Assembly: GCA_017618195.1 (NCBI GenBank) | Contig: JAFZUW010000066.1 | Span: 1 to 64,000 of the forward strand | DNA from: Lachnospiraceae bacterium | GTDB taxonomy: Bacteria; Bacillota; Clostridia; Lachnospirales; Lachnospiraceae | Length of the DNA: 64,000 bases | Reading direction: 5' to 3' | In this document: positions 1 to 7,895 of the stretch, in pieces | Layout: every line of letters starts with the position of its first letter | How positions within the stretch are numbered: the stretch's first letter is position 1 | The notes under the pieces: generated by a model | The model's input: the letters and a program-made list of their open reading frames with translations, nothing else | Database searches by the model: none | Told to the model about the DNA's origin: nothing | Position numbers and translations under genes: made by a program

Positions 1-129
1 GCAGCTGATTGCTGCGAAGATACAGCAGCAGTAGAGGAATTTGATAAAACATTCCCGGCAAAGGAAAAGAAATGGATGCCGAGCCAGGAGGAATTCTATA
101 TCTACAGGAATTCTTCAGTGATTCGGTAA
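1..129 (+). CDS. C-terminal end of an unrecognised protein (cut by window edge)
   Basis: Frame 1 is open from the first base to a TAA at 127-129 and gives 42 residues. The stretch is acidic at first (two adjacent Cys, then Asp and Glu) and ends in a Trp-Met-Pro-Ser-Gln segment followed by aromatic and basic residues. It reads like a normal protein end, but there is too little to name a family. The start lies outside the window. Confidence 0.45.
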   Translation, partial: AADCCEDTAAVEEFDKTFPAKEKKWMPSQEEFYIYRNSSVIR

Positions 130-174
130 ATGAAATAACTTCCAGGATAATGTTCGATTGGGTTGTAATGACAA

Positions 175-447
175 ATGATAACAAAACACGAATACGCAGT
201 GGGAGGATGGTCTCTTGTTTGGGAATGGGATGAAGAAGAGACGAATGCCCGAAATTTCAAAGATAATAATCTGTATATCGAAGGATTGTGGAGTATTAAA
301 GATACGGCACCAAAGGATAATCTTTGTACGGGATGTCAGGTGATCGATGATCAGACTTTTGTCTTTACGACTTTCGGAGGCGGACGATTTGTGATGAAGA
401 TCAAAGATGGAGTAATCGAACTTGCATCCAAAATGCTCATAAAATGA
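175..447 (+). CDS. hypothetical protein, 90 aa
   Basis: A 90-residue ORF rich in Trp, Asp and Glu in its first half (a Gly-Gly-Trp-Ser-Leu-Val-Trp-Glu-Trp run near residues 10-18) and with a Phe-Gly-Gly-Gly-Arg-Phe turn near residue 70. It has no signal peptide or membrane segment, and I do not recognise a family. The start at 175 has no clear ribosome site; the stop falls just before the reading frame of the nucleotidyltransferase that follows, so the two may be co-transcribed. The composition looks coding and the length is typical of a small single-domain protein. Confidence 0.5.
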   Translation: MITKHEYAVGGWSLVWEWDEEETNARNFKDNNLYIEGLWSIKDTAPKDNLCTGCQVIDDQTFVFTTFGGGRFVMKIKDGVIELASKMLIK

Positions 448-589
448 AATGATTTGGAGAAGGATGATGTATCAGTCCTGTTTAAACGATATTAGAGCCG
501 GTAATTACCATTTCAAGTATATCCGGTGGTACGTAATTTCGGAAGATATTATTCCGGACTTTTTGAAGAAGGCGAGTGTGGTATGTACA

Positions 590-1270
590 ATGAATAACCT
601 GGTAGATATAAAAGATTATACGAAAAGACTAACAGATGAGCTGAAAGCTGAGTTTGGCGACAGACTTTTATATATCGGACTTCAGGGCAGTTACTTAAGA
701 GGAGAAGCTACACCTGATAGCGACATAGATATCATGCTGGTATTGGATGAGATACATGCAGCTGATTTGAACATTTATCGTCGGATTTTGGAAGAACTTG
801 GGGAATATGATCGAGCGTGCGGATTCGTTTGCGGAAAGGAAGAACTGTTGAATTGGTTCCCCGAAGAAATCTGCCATGTACTACATACCACTTCAGATAT
901 ATATGGTAAACTGAACGAAATAGTGCCGGACTACAATAAAAATGATATTGCGGACTATATCAAGATGTGTGTCGGGAATCTATATCATATGCTTTGCCAC
1001 AGGCGCATACATTCTGAATTAGAAAAAAACGTTAATAAAGTGCCTTTAGCGAAAAGGGACGTTTTCTTTATTCTTCAGAATCTGTATTATCTTGAAGAAA
1101 ACAATTTCATTTCAAAGAAATCCGAGGTGGCATCTGCAATTAATGGAATTGACCTTCAGGTATGGGAATGTTTCTCAAAAGATATCACTCCGGAAAACAT
1201 TGATCAGAATCTGGATTTGCTACTGAATTGGTGTAAAGACGTATTAAAAAGAACATCCGGATACAAATAA
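590..1270 (+). CDS. nucleotidyltransferase-domain protein
   Basis: A soluble protein of 226 residues with a DNA polymerase beta-like nucleotidyltransferase fold at the N terminus. It has Gly-Ser at residues 33-34, Arg-Gly five residues on, and the metal-binding Asp-Ile-Asp at 45-47 after a Ser. The C-terminal half is alpha-helical with His/Cys-rich turns, as in stand-alone nucleotidyltransferases and some aminoglycoside adenylyltransferases. These families transfer a nucleotide to a small molecule or protein; the substrate is unknown here. I chose the start at 590 because the family normally begins about 30 residues before the GS motif. The same frame is open back to 449, and a GGAGAAGG site lies just before ATGs at 464 and 467, so a longer form of up to 273 residues is possible. 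Confidence 0.7.
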   Translation: MNNLVDIKDYTKRLTDELKAEFGDRLLYIGLQGSYLRGEATPDSDIDIMLVLDEIHAADLNIYRRILEELGEYDRACGFVCGKEELLNWFPEEICHVLHTTSDIYGKLNEIVPDYNKNDIADYIKMCVGNLYHMLCHRRIHSELEKNVNKVPLAKRDVFFILQNLYYLEENNFISKKSEVASAINGIDLQVWECFSKDITPENIDQNLDLLLNWCKDVLKRTSGYK

Positions 1271-1587
1271 AATTTCAGGATAATAGACTAAGACAAATCG
1301 GGGTTTATCGAGGCCATAATATCGATTCGAATACCCTGACTTAACCGGTCAACGGCATATTCCTGACGCCGAGGGTCGTGTGGTCAGCGTAGATAACGGC
1401 ATTTTTATTCACGCTATTGTCCCAAGGCATGTCGAGACTATAGTGGGACTACAACGCATGAATACCTGACAATCCTTGTATTTACGCACTTTGCGGAATT
1501 TTTTACCTTCAATAATGTCGGGGAAGCCGGTTAAGACTCACACCGTAAGCCTAAGGCGTACAGGCTTGTTTAGAAAGAGGCAGGCAC
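1271..1587. other. 317-base stretch with no intact gene
   Basis: All six frames are interrupted. On the minus strand, segments in different frames read like pieces of protein: a Lys/Arg-rich stretch around 1490-1530, and a piece ending in Leu-Thr-Gly-stop around 1340-1440. They cannot be joined without frameshifts. I see no terminal inverted repeats and no tRNA. It may be a decayed gene or mobile-element remnant, or non-coding sequence. A ribosome site for the next gene (AAGAGGCAGG) lies at its right end. Confidence 0.4.
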
Positions 1588-2259
1588 ATGAACAAAGACT
1601 GGTCGGACAAGAATAAGAAAATGCAAACCCTGATCGGAAAAGCGGCGACGTTTCGGGAAGGAATCGATACTCTTCTTGAATTGAGAAGCGATCTGTTTCA
1701 GCAGATCACATCGATCGTGAATACCTATCCTGCGGAAGCATTCGGTCAGATGCCGTACGCCAAGGCGGAAGGGTACCACAGCAAGACGCTTGCTTATTCC
1801 ATGTGGCATATTTTCCGTATTGAAGATATCGTGGCGCATACCGTCATCCTGCGGGACAGCCAGGTTTTGTTCACGGACGGCCGGCTTGAGAAGACCGGAA
1901 GCTCTATTATCACAACGGGTAATGAGCTGAAAGGCGAAGCGATTGCAGGCTTCTCAAAACAGCTCGATATAAAAGCTGTCTATGAATACTGCGCGGCAGT
2001 GAAGAACTCGACCGACGAAATGCTGAAAAATCTCGAATACCGGGATTTGAAGCGGAAGTTTGCCGGCGAGGATAAGAAAAGAGTGGCAGACAGTCATTCG
2101 GTAAGCACGGATGAGGACGCTGTCTGGCTGATTGATTATTGGTGCAACAAGGACATCGGCGGATTGATCAGGATGCCGTTCTCAAGGCATTGGATCATGC
2201 ATATCGAAGCGATGTGCCGGATCAAGAACAAGCTTTGTCCGATTGCCGGTAAAGTCTGA
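1588..2259 (+). CDS. DinB-like putative metal-dependent protein
   Basis: A soluble helical protein of 223 residues. The layout matches the DinB/YfiT-like four-helix family: a Trp-His pair at 73-74 in a helix that reads Tyr-Ser-Met-Trp-His-Ile-Phe-Arg-Ile-Glu-Asp, a second His at 84, and a C-terminal His-x3-His pair (201 and 205) in a helix starting Arg-His-Trp. In this superfamily three His residues bind a divalent metal; many members are thiol-dependent transferases of unknown substrate. The start is preceded by AGAGGCAGG at a normal distance. The next gene begins 123 bases downstream with its own ribosome site, so the two need not form an operon. The family call rests on the His spacing and helix pattern, not on a search. 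Confidence 0.6.
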   Translation: MNKDWSDKNKKMQTLIGKAATFREGIDTLLELRSDLFQQITSIVNTYPAEAFGQMPYAKAEGYHSKTLAYSMWHIFRIEDIVAHTVILRDSQVLFTDGRLEKTGSSIITTGNELKGEAIAGFSKQLDIKAVYEYCAAVKNSTDEMLKNLEYRDLKRKFAGEDKKRVADSHSVSTDEDAVWLIDYWCNKDIGGLIRMPFSRHWIMHIEAMCRIKNKLCPIAGKV

Positions 2260-2382
2260 AGGACATGTATACGGATGAGAAGGCCGTTCAAAAGGCAATG
2301 AAAAATGAAACGACGGCGTCCGGAAATGTTTGTGCATTGAGTCGGATTTGTTTATAACATCAATCAGCGGAGGGGAAAACGG

Positions 2383-2943
2383 ATGAGAAAGTTATCGCAG
2401 CGTTTCTACATTGTACTGGCCTGTGTTCTTCTGTTCGGTCCGTTCATTGCGGGTCCGATTCTTTTTGTAACGCATCATACCGCGGCGGGAATTCTTTCCA
2501 TCGTAATCCCGTACGGATGTATCGCACTGATCGCCGCTGTCCGGAAATACAAGAGAAAACGCGAGTATTATAAAATCAAGGATGCTCATACGAGGGTGCG
2601 GATCATTCCGATTGAAGATTCGATGACGCTTCGGGCATTATATGACAACTCCGCCCTTACGTTTCAGGGCGAGCCGTCCGATCATTATCTGGACGGAATG
2701 TACAACTGGCTGAACAACGAAGGCGTGCTGAAGGAAGAGGGGCTGAATCTGTACGTATTTGACGGCAGTCTGATCAAGGACACGTTCGGAAAACACAAGC
2801 GGTTCGAGAACGATGAAAAGTTTATGAGCATCTTCCTCAAGGATCTTAAGCTGGATGATTCCAATATGCGCAGGTTCTCCACGGAACGCATGAAGTACGG
2901 CGGACGCTGGCTTGATGACGTAATCGGATCCGTGAAGGACTGA
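2383..2943 (+). CDS. hypothetical membrane protein, 186 aa
   Basis: Begins with two hydrophobic segments (about residues 8-30 and 35-52), separated by a short loop with two His and closed by a strongly basic Arg-Lys-Tyr-Lys-Arg-Lys-Arg cluster. That predicts an N-terminal hairpin in the membrane with a cytoplasmic domain of about 130 residues. The soluble part is acidic and helical and ends near Val-Lys-Asp. I do not recognise a family. GGAGGGG lies just upstream of the ATG. The gene stands alone: 123 bases before it and about 150 after it are non-coding, and the following gene has its own promoter. Confidence 0.6.
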   Translation: MRKLSQRFYIVLACVLLFGPFIAGPILFVTHHTAAGILSIVIPYGCIALIAAVRKYKRKREYYKIKDAHTRVRIIPIEDSMTLRALYDNSALTFQGEPSDHYLDGMYNWLNNEGVLKEEGLNLYVFDGSLIKDTFGKHKRFENDEKFMSIFLKDLKLDDSNMRRFSTERMKYGGRWLDDVIGSVKD

Positions 2944-3004
2944 GACCGGGCCGGATAGAACTGCGGCCGATGTGTGATTGACGGAAAATGCGAAAAAATC
3001 GTGG

Positions 3005-3033
3005 TTTTCAGATGGCAGAGCCTGTGTTATAAT
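3005..3033 (+). promoter_or_regulatory. promoter of the diguanylate cyclase gene
   Basis: TTTTCA at 3005-3010, a 17-base spacer, and TATAAT at 3028-3033 with TG one base before it (extended -10). A similar TTTTCA -35 box occurs in the ABC transporter promoter at 17060. The GGAAAATG octamer discussed under findings sits 15 bases upstream. Confidence 0.65.
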
Positions 3034-3095
3034 GCATCGGGAAAGGCCGAAAGGCCGATTCCAAGCGCGTCAGTTATATAGTCCGAGGTTTTACC

Positions 3096-4184
3096 ATGAA
3101 AGTTTTGAAGTACCTAAGCAATTATTTCTTCTACTGCGGAATCGGCAGGGAAGAATACCACAAAGTAAAAAAGGGAGCCTACGTTTCGAATTTCATCGTA
3201 TGGCGTGCCCTTCACTTTTTGATGGCGGCGGTTTTCGCATCGCTTTTCATCAGCTCGCTGTTCAATGAGCTGCTCGAAACGAACCGCCTGTTTTATATTA
3301 TCGCATTTGTCTATTCCGTTGCGGCAATGGGGTCTTTCTTCCTGCTCAAAAAGGATTCCCTGATTGCACAGCTGATCATCTATCTGTCAATTTCCCTGCT
3401 GTTCCTTTTCGCAGGGTTTATCACGCAGAACAAGCCCGAGATTCCGGCTACGACGTTCATTGTATTTCTGCTCCTTGCCCCGATGTTTATGATTGACAAA
3501 CCGTTCTTCATGGCAATCGAACTGAGTGCTGCATCGGCCGTTTTCTTAACCTGGATGCACAGCGTAAAACCGCATGATGTGTGGGTGATGGACGTCATCA
3601 ACGTAGTAACCTTTACGATCGTCGGGATATTCCTGAACATCATCGCCAATTCAATCCGCATCCGCGAGTTCGTGCTGGCAAGAAAACTCAACATTCAGAA
3701 GGATACCGATGAATTGACCGGTCTTAAGAATAAGAGCGCGCTGACCAGGGAGATCAACGCGATCCTCAAAGACAGCAACGAAAACAAAGGAATTCTGTTC
3801 ATGATGGATGTGGACAAATTCAAATCGATAAACGACACATTCGGCCACGATGTCGGAGATGACGTGATTGTCCAGTTCGGAACGATCCTCAGTCAGCGCT
3901 TTTCGAATGACGAGCTTGCCGGCCGGTTCGGCGGAGATGAGTTCATTGTATTCATCAAGGATACGGACAGCTCAGACAAGGCCCGTGAGATCGCAAACGG
4001 AATCATTTCCGGCGCTTCGGAGGTTACGCTTCCGAATGACGGCAGCAGGATGAGCGTCAGCATCGGAGCCGCTTTGTACAGCGGAGACGAGAAGGATTTT
4101 TCGGAAATCTTCAAGAAGGCGGATACCGCACTGTATCGCGCCAAAGCAGACGAGGAGAACCGGTTCTGTATTTTTGAAGGGTAA
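3096..4184 (+). CDS. membrane-bound GGDEF diguanylate cyclase
   Basis: A protein of 362 residues that would make cyclic di-GMP from two GTP. Residues about 35-185 form five or six hydrophobic segments, a sensor-like membrane domain with no recognised ligand site. A linker helix leads into a GGDEF domain at about 205-360, opening with Asp-Glu-Leu-Thr-Gly-Leu-Lys-Asn and carrying Gly-Gly-Asp-Glu-Phe at 279-283, so the active site is intact. The usual inhibitory RxxD site before it is not present, because the residues at that spacing are Ser and Glu; strong product inhibition is therefore not expected. No EAL or HD-GYP domain is fused. The gene has its own extended -10 promoter and no partner gene nearby. 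Confidence 0.9.
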   Translation: MKVLKYLSNYFFYCGIGREEYHKVKKGAYVSNFIVWRALHFLMAAVFASLFISSLFNELLETNRLFYIIAFVYSVAAMGSFFLLKKDSLIAQLIIYLSISLLFLFAGFITQNKPEIPATTFIVFLLLAPMFMIDKPFFMAIELSAASAVFLTWMHSVKPHDVWVMDVINVVTFTIVGIFLNIIANSIRIREFVLARKLNIQKDTDELTGLKNKSALTREINAILKDSNENKGILFMMDVDKFKSINDTFGHDVGDDVIVQFGTILSQRFSNDELAGRFGGDEFIVFIKDTDSSDKAREIANGIISGASEVTLPNDGSRMSVSIGAALYSGDEKDFSEIFKKADTALYRAKADEENRFCIFEG

Positions 4185-4220
4185 TCGGTTGTATTTGCCG
4201 CATTAAGAAGGCCCCATTTA

Positions 4221-4254
4221 TGACAGAGGTCATATGAATATATGACTGCAGTCA
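4221..4254. promoter_or_regulatory. paired operator-like dyads TGAC-N4-GTCA
   Basis: TGACAGAGGTCA at 4221-4232 and the perfect palindrome TGACTGCAGTCA at 4243-4254, centres 22 bases apart (two helical turns). The inner half-sites also make a perfect 7-base inverted repeat (GTCAT AT ... ATATGAC). They end just before the -35 box of the next gene. The same TGAC-N4-GTCA core is found twice before the ABC transporter at 17217. Confidence 0.6.
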
Positions 4255-4255
4255 C

Positions 4256-4284
4256 TTGAAACAGGGAAGCGTAAGGAGTATGCT
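4256..4284 (+). promoter_or_regulatory. promoter of the 4311 gene
   Basis: TTGAAA at 4256-4261, 17 bases, TATGCT at 4279-4284. It begins one base after the paired dyads, so a protein bound there could contact or block RNA polymerase. Confidence 0.55.
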
Positions 4285-4310
4285 TTTCGTGAAAGAAAGG
4301 GGGGACCTGT

Positions 4311-4745
4311 ATGAAAAAAGGCAGGATTGCAGTCTTTGCGGTAATGGCAGCGGTAACCATCGGCGTTGCGGTATTTCTGATCGTCAAACTGGCGGGAGGC
4401 ATCCGCTACAAGTCGAGCTTCGCTGCTACGATGTGTGTCGAGTCGAGCCGTTCCAAATCGGCGAAACTGGATTTCGGTTCGATGAAAGGCACGAAAGTGC
4501 TGAAGATGAAGCATGACGGCAGCGACAATGCGTACATCGAGTATTCAGGCAAGATCGGAAGCGGCAAGCTGACGGTTTACTACGATGATGACGGAACGAA
4601 GAAGGAGCTTTTCTCCTTAAGCGCCGGGGAGCGCGCGGATTCCGTAAGCGAGCCGTTAAAGAAGAAAGGCGCCGTTTACATCATTATCGAAACAGACGGC
4701 AAATGTACGGACGGCAACTTTGATTTTAAAATCAAGAAGCAATGA
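4311..4745 (+). CDS. exported or membrane-anchored hypothetical protein
   Basis: A small protein of 144 residues with a basic start and one hydrophobic segment (about residues 6-27), then a beta-rich outer domain with alternating Lys, Asp and Gly. There is no lipobox, and cleavage is uncertain, so it is either secreted or held by its signal anchor. I do not recognise a family. The ATG follows GGGGGGACC. An upstream promoter with paired dyads and a downstream terminator make it a single-gene unit under its own control. The shared dyads suggest it answers to the same regulator as the ABC transporter operon at 17217, perhaps as part of an envelope response (inference). Confidence 0.6.
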   Translation: MKKGRIAVFAVMAAVTIGVAVFLIVKLAGGIRYKSSFAATMCVESSRSKSAKLDFGSMKGTKVLKMKHDGSDNAYIEYSGKIGSGKLTVYYDDDGTKKELFSLSAGERADSVSEPLKKKGAVYIIIETDGKCTDGNFDFKIKKQ

Positions 4746-4771
4746 GGAGAACCGGAGGGGTTCTCCTTTTT
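4746..4771 (+). terminator. intrinsic terminator
   Basis: Perfect 8-base stem GGAGAACC (4746-4753) with GGTTCTCC (4759-4766), then TTTTT. It lies directly after the stop codon of the 4311 gene. Confidence 0.85.
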
Positions 4772-4841
4772 GTATACGATTTGACATTCCCGCGGCCGAC
4801 CTTTATCGATATGAACGGTAGCATAAGTTTTTGTTTTATGG

Positions 4842-4847
4842 TATAAT
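4842..4847 (+). promoter_or_regulatory. extended -10 box before the metallo-hydrolase lipoprotein
   Basis: TATAAT at 4842-4847 preceded by TGG, an extended -10. No good -35 box is present at the usual distance. The ATG is 44 bases downstream. Confidence 0.5.
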
Positions 4848-4890
4848 GACTTAACTTTTATAGAAGGTTACGGTTTTCGGAGGAAAAGGA

Positions 4891-5772
4891 ATGACGAACG
4901 GGAGAAGACAAAGCATGAAAAAAACGGTCCGGACGGTAATGCTTCTGATTGCCGCAGTCATGTGTTTCGCTGCGTGCGGAAAGAAAAGCGGACAGGACGC
5001 TTCAAAGCAGGCCGAGGAGCGGAATGCGGACAACGAGCTTCCGGTGATCAAACCGACCGCGGAACCGGAAATTACCCCGACTGCGGAACCATCCGGGCAG
5101 CCGGACGTCACTCCGACCGAAGAGGGGAACGGAAACAAAGAAAACAAGGAGGGTACTATGGGAGCAGCTAAAGTTTTGTATCAGGGGCACGGAAGCGTGC
5201 GTTTCACGACGGCAGAGGGCAAGACCATCTATGTGGATCCGTTTATGGGAGACGGATACGACGTTCCGGCGGACCTGATCCTGATCACGCACGGACATTA
5301 CGATCACACGCAGACACAACTCATTACGACGAAGAATCCGGACTGCCGCACGATCACCTTTACGGAAGCGCTGAGCGGCGGGACGCATCAGACCTTCGAT
5401 CTCGGTTACGTCAAAGTCGAAGCGGTGGAAGCCGGTTATAACAAGAATCACGACGTGAAGCAGTGCGTCGGGTATATCCTCACATTTTCCGACGGAGTGA
5501 AGGTGTATGTGAGCGGAGACACTTCGACGACCAAGGATATGGAAACCTTCGCCGCTAAGAAACTGGACTATGCGTTCTTCTGCTGCGACGGCGTTTACAA
5601 CATGAACATGGAAGAGGCAATTGCATGCGCGAAGCTTGTCGGCGCAAAGCACAGCATTCCTTATCACATGGTTCCCGCTAACGAAAACGGTTTCGATCAG
5701 AGCGTTGCGGAGCAGTTTGACGTGCCGGGGCGGATCATCCTTAAGCCCGGGGAAGAGCTTGTGCTTGAATAA
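4891..5772 (+). CDS. lipoprotein with metallo-beta-lactamase fold (UlaG-like)
   Basis: A protein of 293 residues, lipid-anchored on the outer face of the membrane. The signal peptide ends in Phe-Ala-Ala-Cys (Cys 29, or Cys 21 if translation starts at the second ATG, 4915). A linker of about 60 residues rich in Pro, Thr and Glu follows. The catalytic part has His-Gly-His-Tyr-Asp-His-Thr for metal binding, Ser-Gly-Asp-Thr-Ser near the middle and a late His in Ile-Pro-Tyr-His-Met, as in the UPF0173/UlaG branch of metal-dependent hydrolases. The substrate is unknown. GGAGGAAAAGGA precedes the ATG at 4891, and a weaker GGGAGAAG precedes 4915. An unusual feature is that the DNA encoding its last residues and stop is repeated downstream (5812-5861). 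Confidence 0.8.
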   Translation: MTNGRRQSMKKTVRTVMLLIAAVMCFAACGKKSGQDASKQAEERNADNELPVIKPTAEPEITPTAEPSGQPDVTPTEEGNGNKENKEGTMGAAKVLYQGHGSVRFTTAEGKTIYVDPFMGDGYDVPADLILITHGHYDHTQTQLITTKNPDCRTITFTEALSGGTHQTFDLGYVKVEAVEAGYNKNHDVKQCVGYILTFSDGVKVYVSGDTSTTKDMETFAAKKLDYAFFCCDGVYNMNMEEAIACAKLVGAKHSIPYHMVPANENGFDQSVAEQFDVPGRIILKPGEELVLE

Positions 5773-5861
5773 ACCGGTGAAGAGGCAGCGCTTGAGCAGA
5801 CGGTTAGATGATTGTGCCTGAGTAAACCGGTGAGAAGATTGTGATTGAGTAAACGGAGCGG
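5759..5861 (+). repeat. degenerate copies of a gene end with its stop codon
   Basis: Three related segments: 5759-5784 (the true gene end), 5812-5837 and 5839-5861. Each reads TTGTG, a variable triplet region, then TGAATAAAC or TGAGTAAAC and a CGG core. The first contains the stop of the lipoprotein; the others follow it. A weaker fourth copy may lie near 5867-5884. Confidence 0.6.
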
Positions 5862-5944
5862 TTGGTCTGAGCCGGAGTAAAAGGATTGCTTCGGGGAGAC
5901 TGCCGTCCCGGATAGTACTATTTTTTACTGTGAGGAAACGTAAT

Positions 5945-7372
5945 ATGAAAGAGTTTATCAAGGGTGCTAACCCGTATATGCCGCTTTGGGAGCATGTTCC
6001 GGACGGCGAGCCGAGAGTGTTTGAGCATAACGGGGAGAAGAGGGTTTACGTGTACGGCTCGCATGATATCGAGCGGACACAGTACTGCGGGCGGAACTAT
6101 GTCGCATGGTCCGCGCCGGTTACCGATCTGACGGATTGGACGTACCACGGCGTGTGTTACGAGACGCATTACAATTCCGTTCTTTACGCGCCCGACGTCG
6201 TGAAGAAGGGCGACACGTATTACATGTATGCCGCGGAACATTGCGGCAGCCTTGTCGTAGTCGCTTCCTCAAAGAACCCGTGGGGACCGTTTGAGAATCC
6301 GGTCGAGACGAAGCTCGGATTTGACCCCGGTGTCCTTGTGGACGATGACGGCAAAGTATACGCCTACTGGGGAGGGTGCGCGGCGCCCTGCTACATCGCC
6401 GAGATGGAAGACGACATGGCAACCATCAAAGAAGGCACGCTCGTATCCAATCCGCTCGGTCATTCCACCTGCCCCTGGAACCCGGCGGACGACGGTCATA
6501 TCTCGCTTATTGACGCATTCTTTGAGGCGTCCAGCCCCCGCAAGGTAATGGGAAAATACGTCTACATTTTCTCCCGCAGATACGAAAAGCCGATCCCCGA
6601 GCTCGGCGTGTTCGAGCCCTGCAACGGCTTCCTTTCCTATCGGATCGCCGATACGCCGTTCGGACCGTTCCATGACGGCGGCGACATCAGCTTTAACGGC
6701 GGCGAGATCTTAAAGGACAGCGAAGGACTCGGAACCATGACCTACCGCTGGGGCAACAACCACGGATCGATCATGGAAGTGAACGACAAATGGTACATCT
6801 TCTATCACAGGCAGACCGGAACGAACGAGTACTCGCGTCAGGCGATGCTTGAGCCGGTTGACGTTGCGATGGGCGCGGACGGAAAGCTTTATATCGGCGA
6901 TGTGAAGTATTTAAACGGCGAGCCGGTTTCCTCGAAACCCGTCGAGATGACTTCGCAGGGACCGCACATCAACGGTCTTGACGCATACAAGTGGATTTCC
7001 GCGGGCTATGCGTGCCACATTTTCGGAAGCCGTAAGAACGCTTATATCCGGCCCGGTTATGAACAGCGCGACGACATCTCGACACCGGTTGTGAACATCA
7101 CGTCCGGTACGACGGTCGGTTTCCGGTATCTGCAGTTCGGAAGTAACGCGCCGAAGTCGGTTACCGTCGTTTTGGAGGAGCCGAAAGCCGTTACCGTAAA
7201 CATAAGAATCGACTCTTATAAGGGACGCATCGTTTCAACCGTTTCGATGAACGGGAAGGAAGCATCTGCCGCATTGAACGCCGGCGTGATCGGAAAGCAT
7301 GCGGTATACTTTGAATTTGTCTTAAGCGATGCGGAAGAGACCGTAAGCTTTGACCGGTTCACATTTGACTGA
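5945..7372 (+). CDS. glycoside hydrolase family 43-like enzyme
   Basis: A protein of 475 residues with no signal peptide, so probably cytoplasmic. GH43 enzymes remove arabinose or xylose units from plant polysaccharide fragments. Typical blocks are visible: an early Tyr-Ala-Pro-Asp-Val-Val (about residue 80), Asp-Pro-Gly-Val-Leu-Val-Asp-Asp-Asp-Gly (about 125), Glu-Ala-Ser-Ser-Pro-Arg-Lys (about 195) and Asn-Asn-His-Gly-Ser-Ile (about 275), which together outline the five-bladed propeller. The last 110 residues look like a beta-sandwich carbohydrate-binding module of the CBM6 type. I chose ATG 5945 because GAGGAAA lies six bases before it; an in-frame GTG at 5930 overlaps that site. It is the first of eight closely spaced genes. 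The exact sugar cannot be told from sequence alone. Confidence 0.85.
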   Translation: MKEFIKGANPYMPLWEHVPDGEPRVFEHNGEKRVYVYGSHDIERTQYCGRNYVAWSAPVTDLTDWTYHGVCYETHYNSVLYAPDVVKKGDTYYMYAAEHCGSLVVVASSKNPWGPFENPVETKLGFDPGVLVDDDGKVYAYWGGCAAPCYIAEMEDDMATIKEGTLVSNPLGHSTCPWNPADDGHISLIDAFFEASSPRKVMGKYVYIFSRRYEKPIPELGVFEPCNGFLSYRIADTPFGPFHDGGDISFNGGEILKDSEGLGTMTYRWGNNHGSIMEVNDKWYIFYHRQTGTNEYSRQAMLEPVDVAMGADGKLYIGDVKYLNGEPVSSKPVEMTSQGPHINGLDAYKWISAGYACHIFGSRKNAYIRPGYEQRDDISTPVVNITSGTTVGFRYLQFGSNAPKSVTVVLEEPKAVTVNIRIDSYKGRIVSTVSMNGKEASAALNAGVIGKHAVYFEFVLSDAEETVSFDRFTFD

Positions 7373-7395
7373 TGTATATTTCGGGAGGGACACAT

Positions 7396-7872
7396 ATGGA
7401 ATTTACAACCGATATTTTCAAACAGTTTGACAAAAAATGGGCTCTTCTTACGGCAGGTACCGAGAAGGCCTTTAACACGATGACCGTCAGCTGGGGCGGC
7501 ATGGGAACGATCTGGGGAATGCCCGTTGTTACGGTATATGTCAGAGAGTCGAGATACACGCACGGCTTTATGGATGACAACGAGTATTTTACGCTCAGCT
7601 TCTACCCGGAGCAGTACCGGAAGGAACTCGGCGTGCTCGGCAGCAAATCCGGCCGTGACATCGACAAGATGAACGCATCGGGGCTGACCGCCGTGAAAGC
7701 GGGAGAGTCGATGAGCTTTGCGGAGGCGGAGATGACGATCGTCTGCAGAAAGGTTTTCGTGCAGCGTCTTGCAAAGGAAAATCTGCCCGCGGACATCGTG
7801 AGCCGTTTCTACGGCGACAGCGACTGGCATGACATGTACATCGGAGAAGTCGTAGACATCATCCGGAAGTAA
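7396..7872 (+). CDS. flavin reductase-like FMN-binding split-barrel protein
   Basis: A soluble protein of 158 residues of the flavin reductase-like family. Seen are a Phe-Asn-Thr-Met-Thr-Val-Ser-Trp-Gly-Gly block near residue 28, which contacts FMN in this family, then Thr-Val-Tyr-Val-Arg-Glu-Ser-Arg-Tyr-Thr near 50 and Phe-Thr-Leu-Ser-Phe near 70. Such proteins bind FMN and pass electrons from NAD(P)H or partner proteins. GGGAGGGA lies six bases before the ATG, and the start is 24 bases after the glycosidase stop, so the two are in one operon. The partner is not evident, although a flavodoxin closes the same gene cluster. Confidence 0.8.
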   Translation: MEFTTDIFKQFDKKWALLTAGTEKAFNTMTVSWGGMGTIWGMPVVTVYVRESRYTHGFMDDNEYFTLSFYPEQYRKELGVLGSKSGRDIDKMNASGLTAVKAGESMSFAEAEMTIVCRKVFVQRLAKENLPADIVSRFYGDSDWHDMYIGEVVDIIRK

Positions 7873-7895
7873 CGGTATGAAACGGAGGTGACAGT

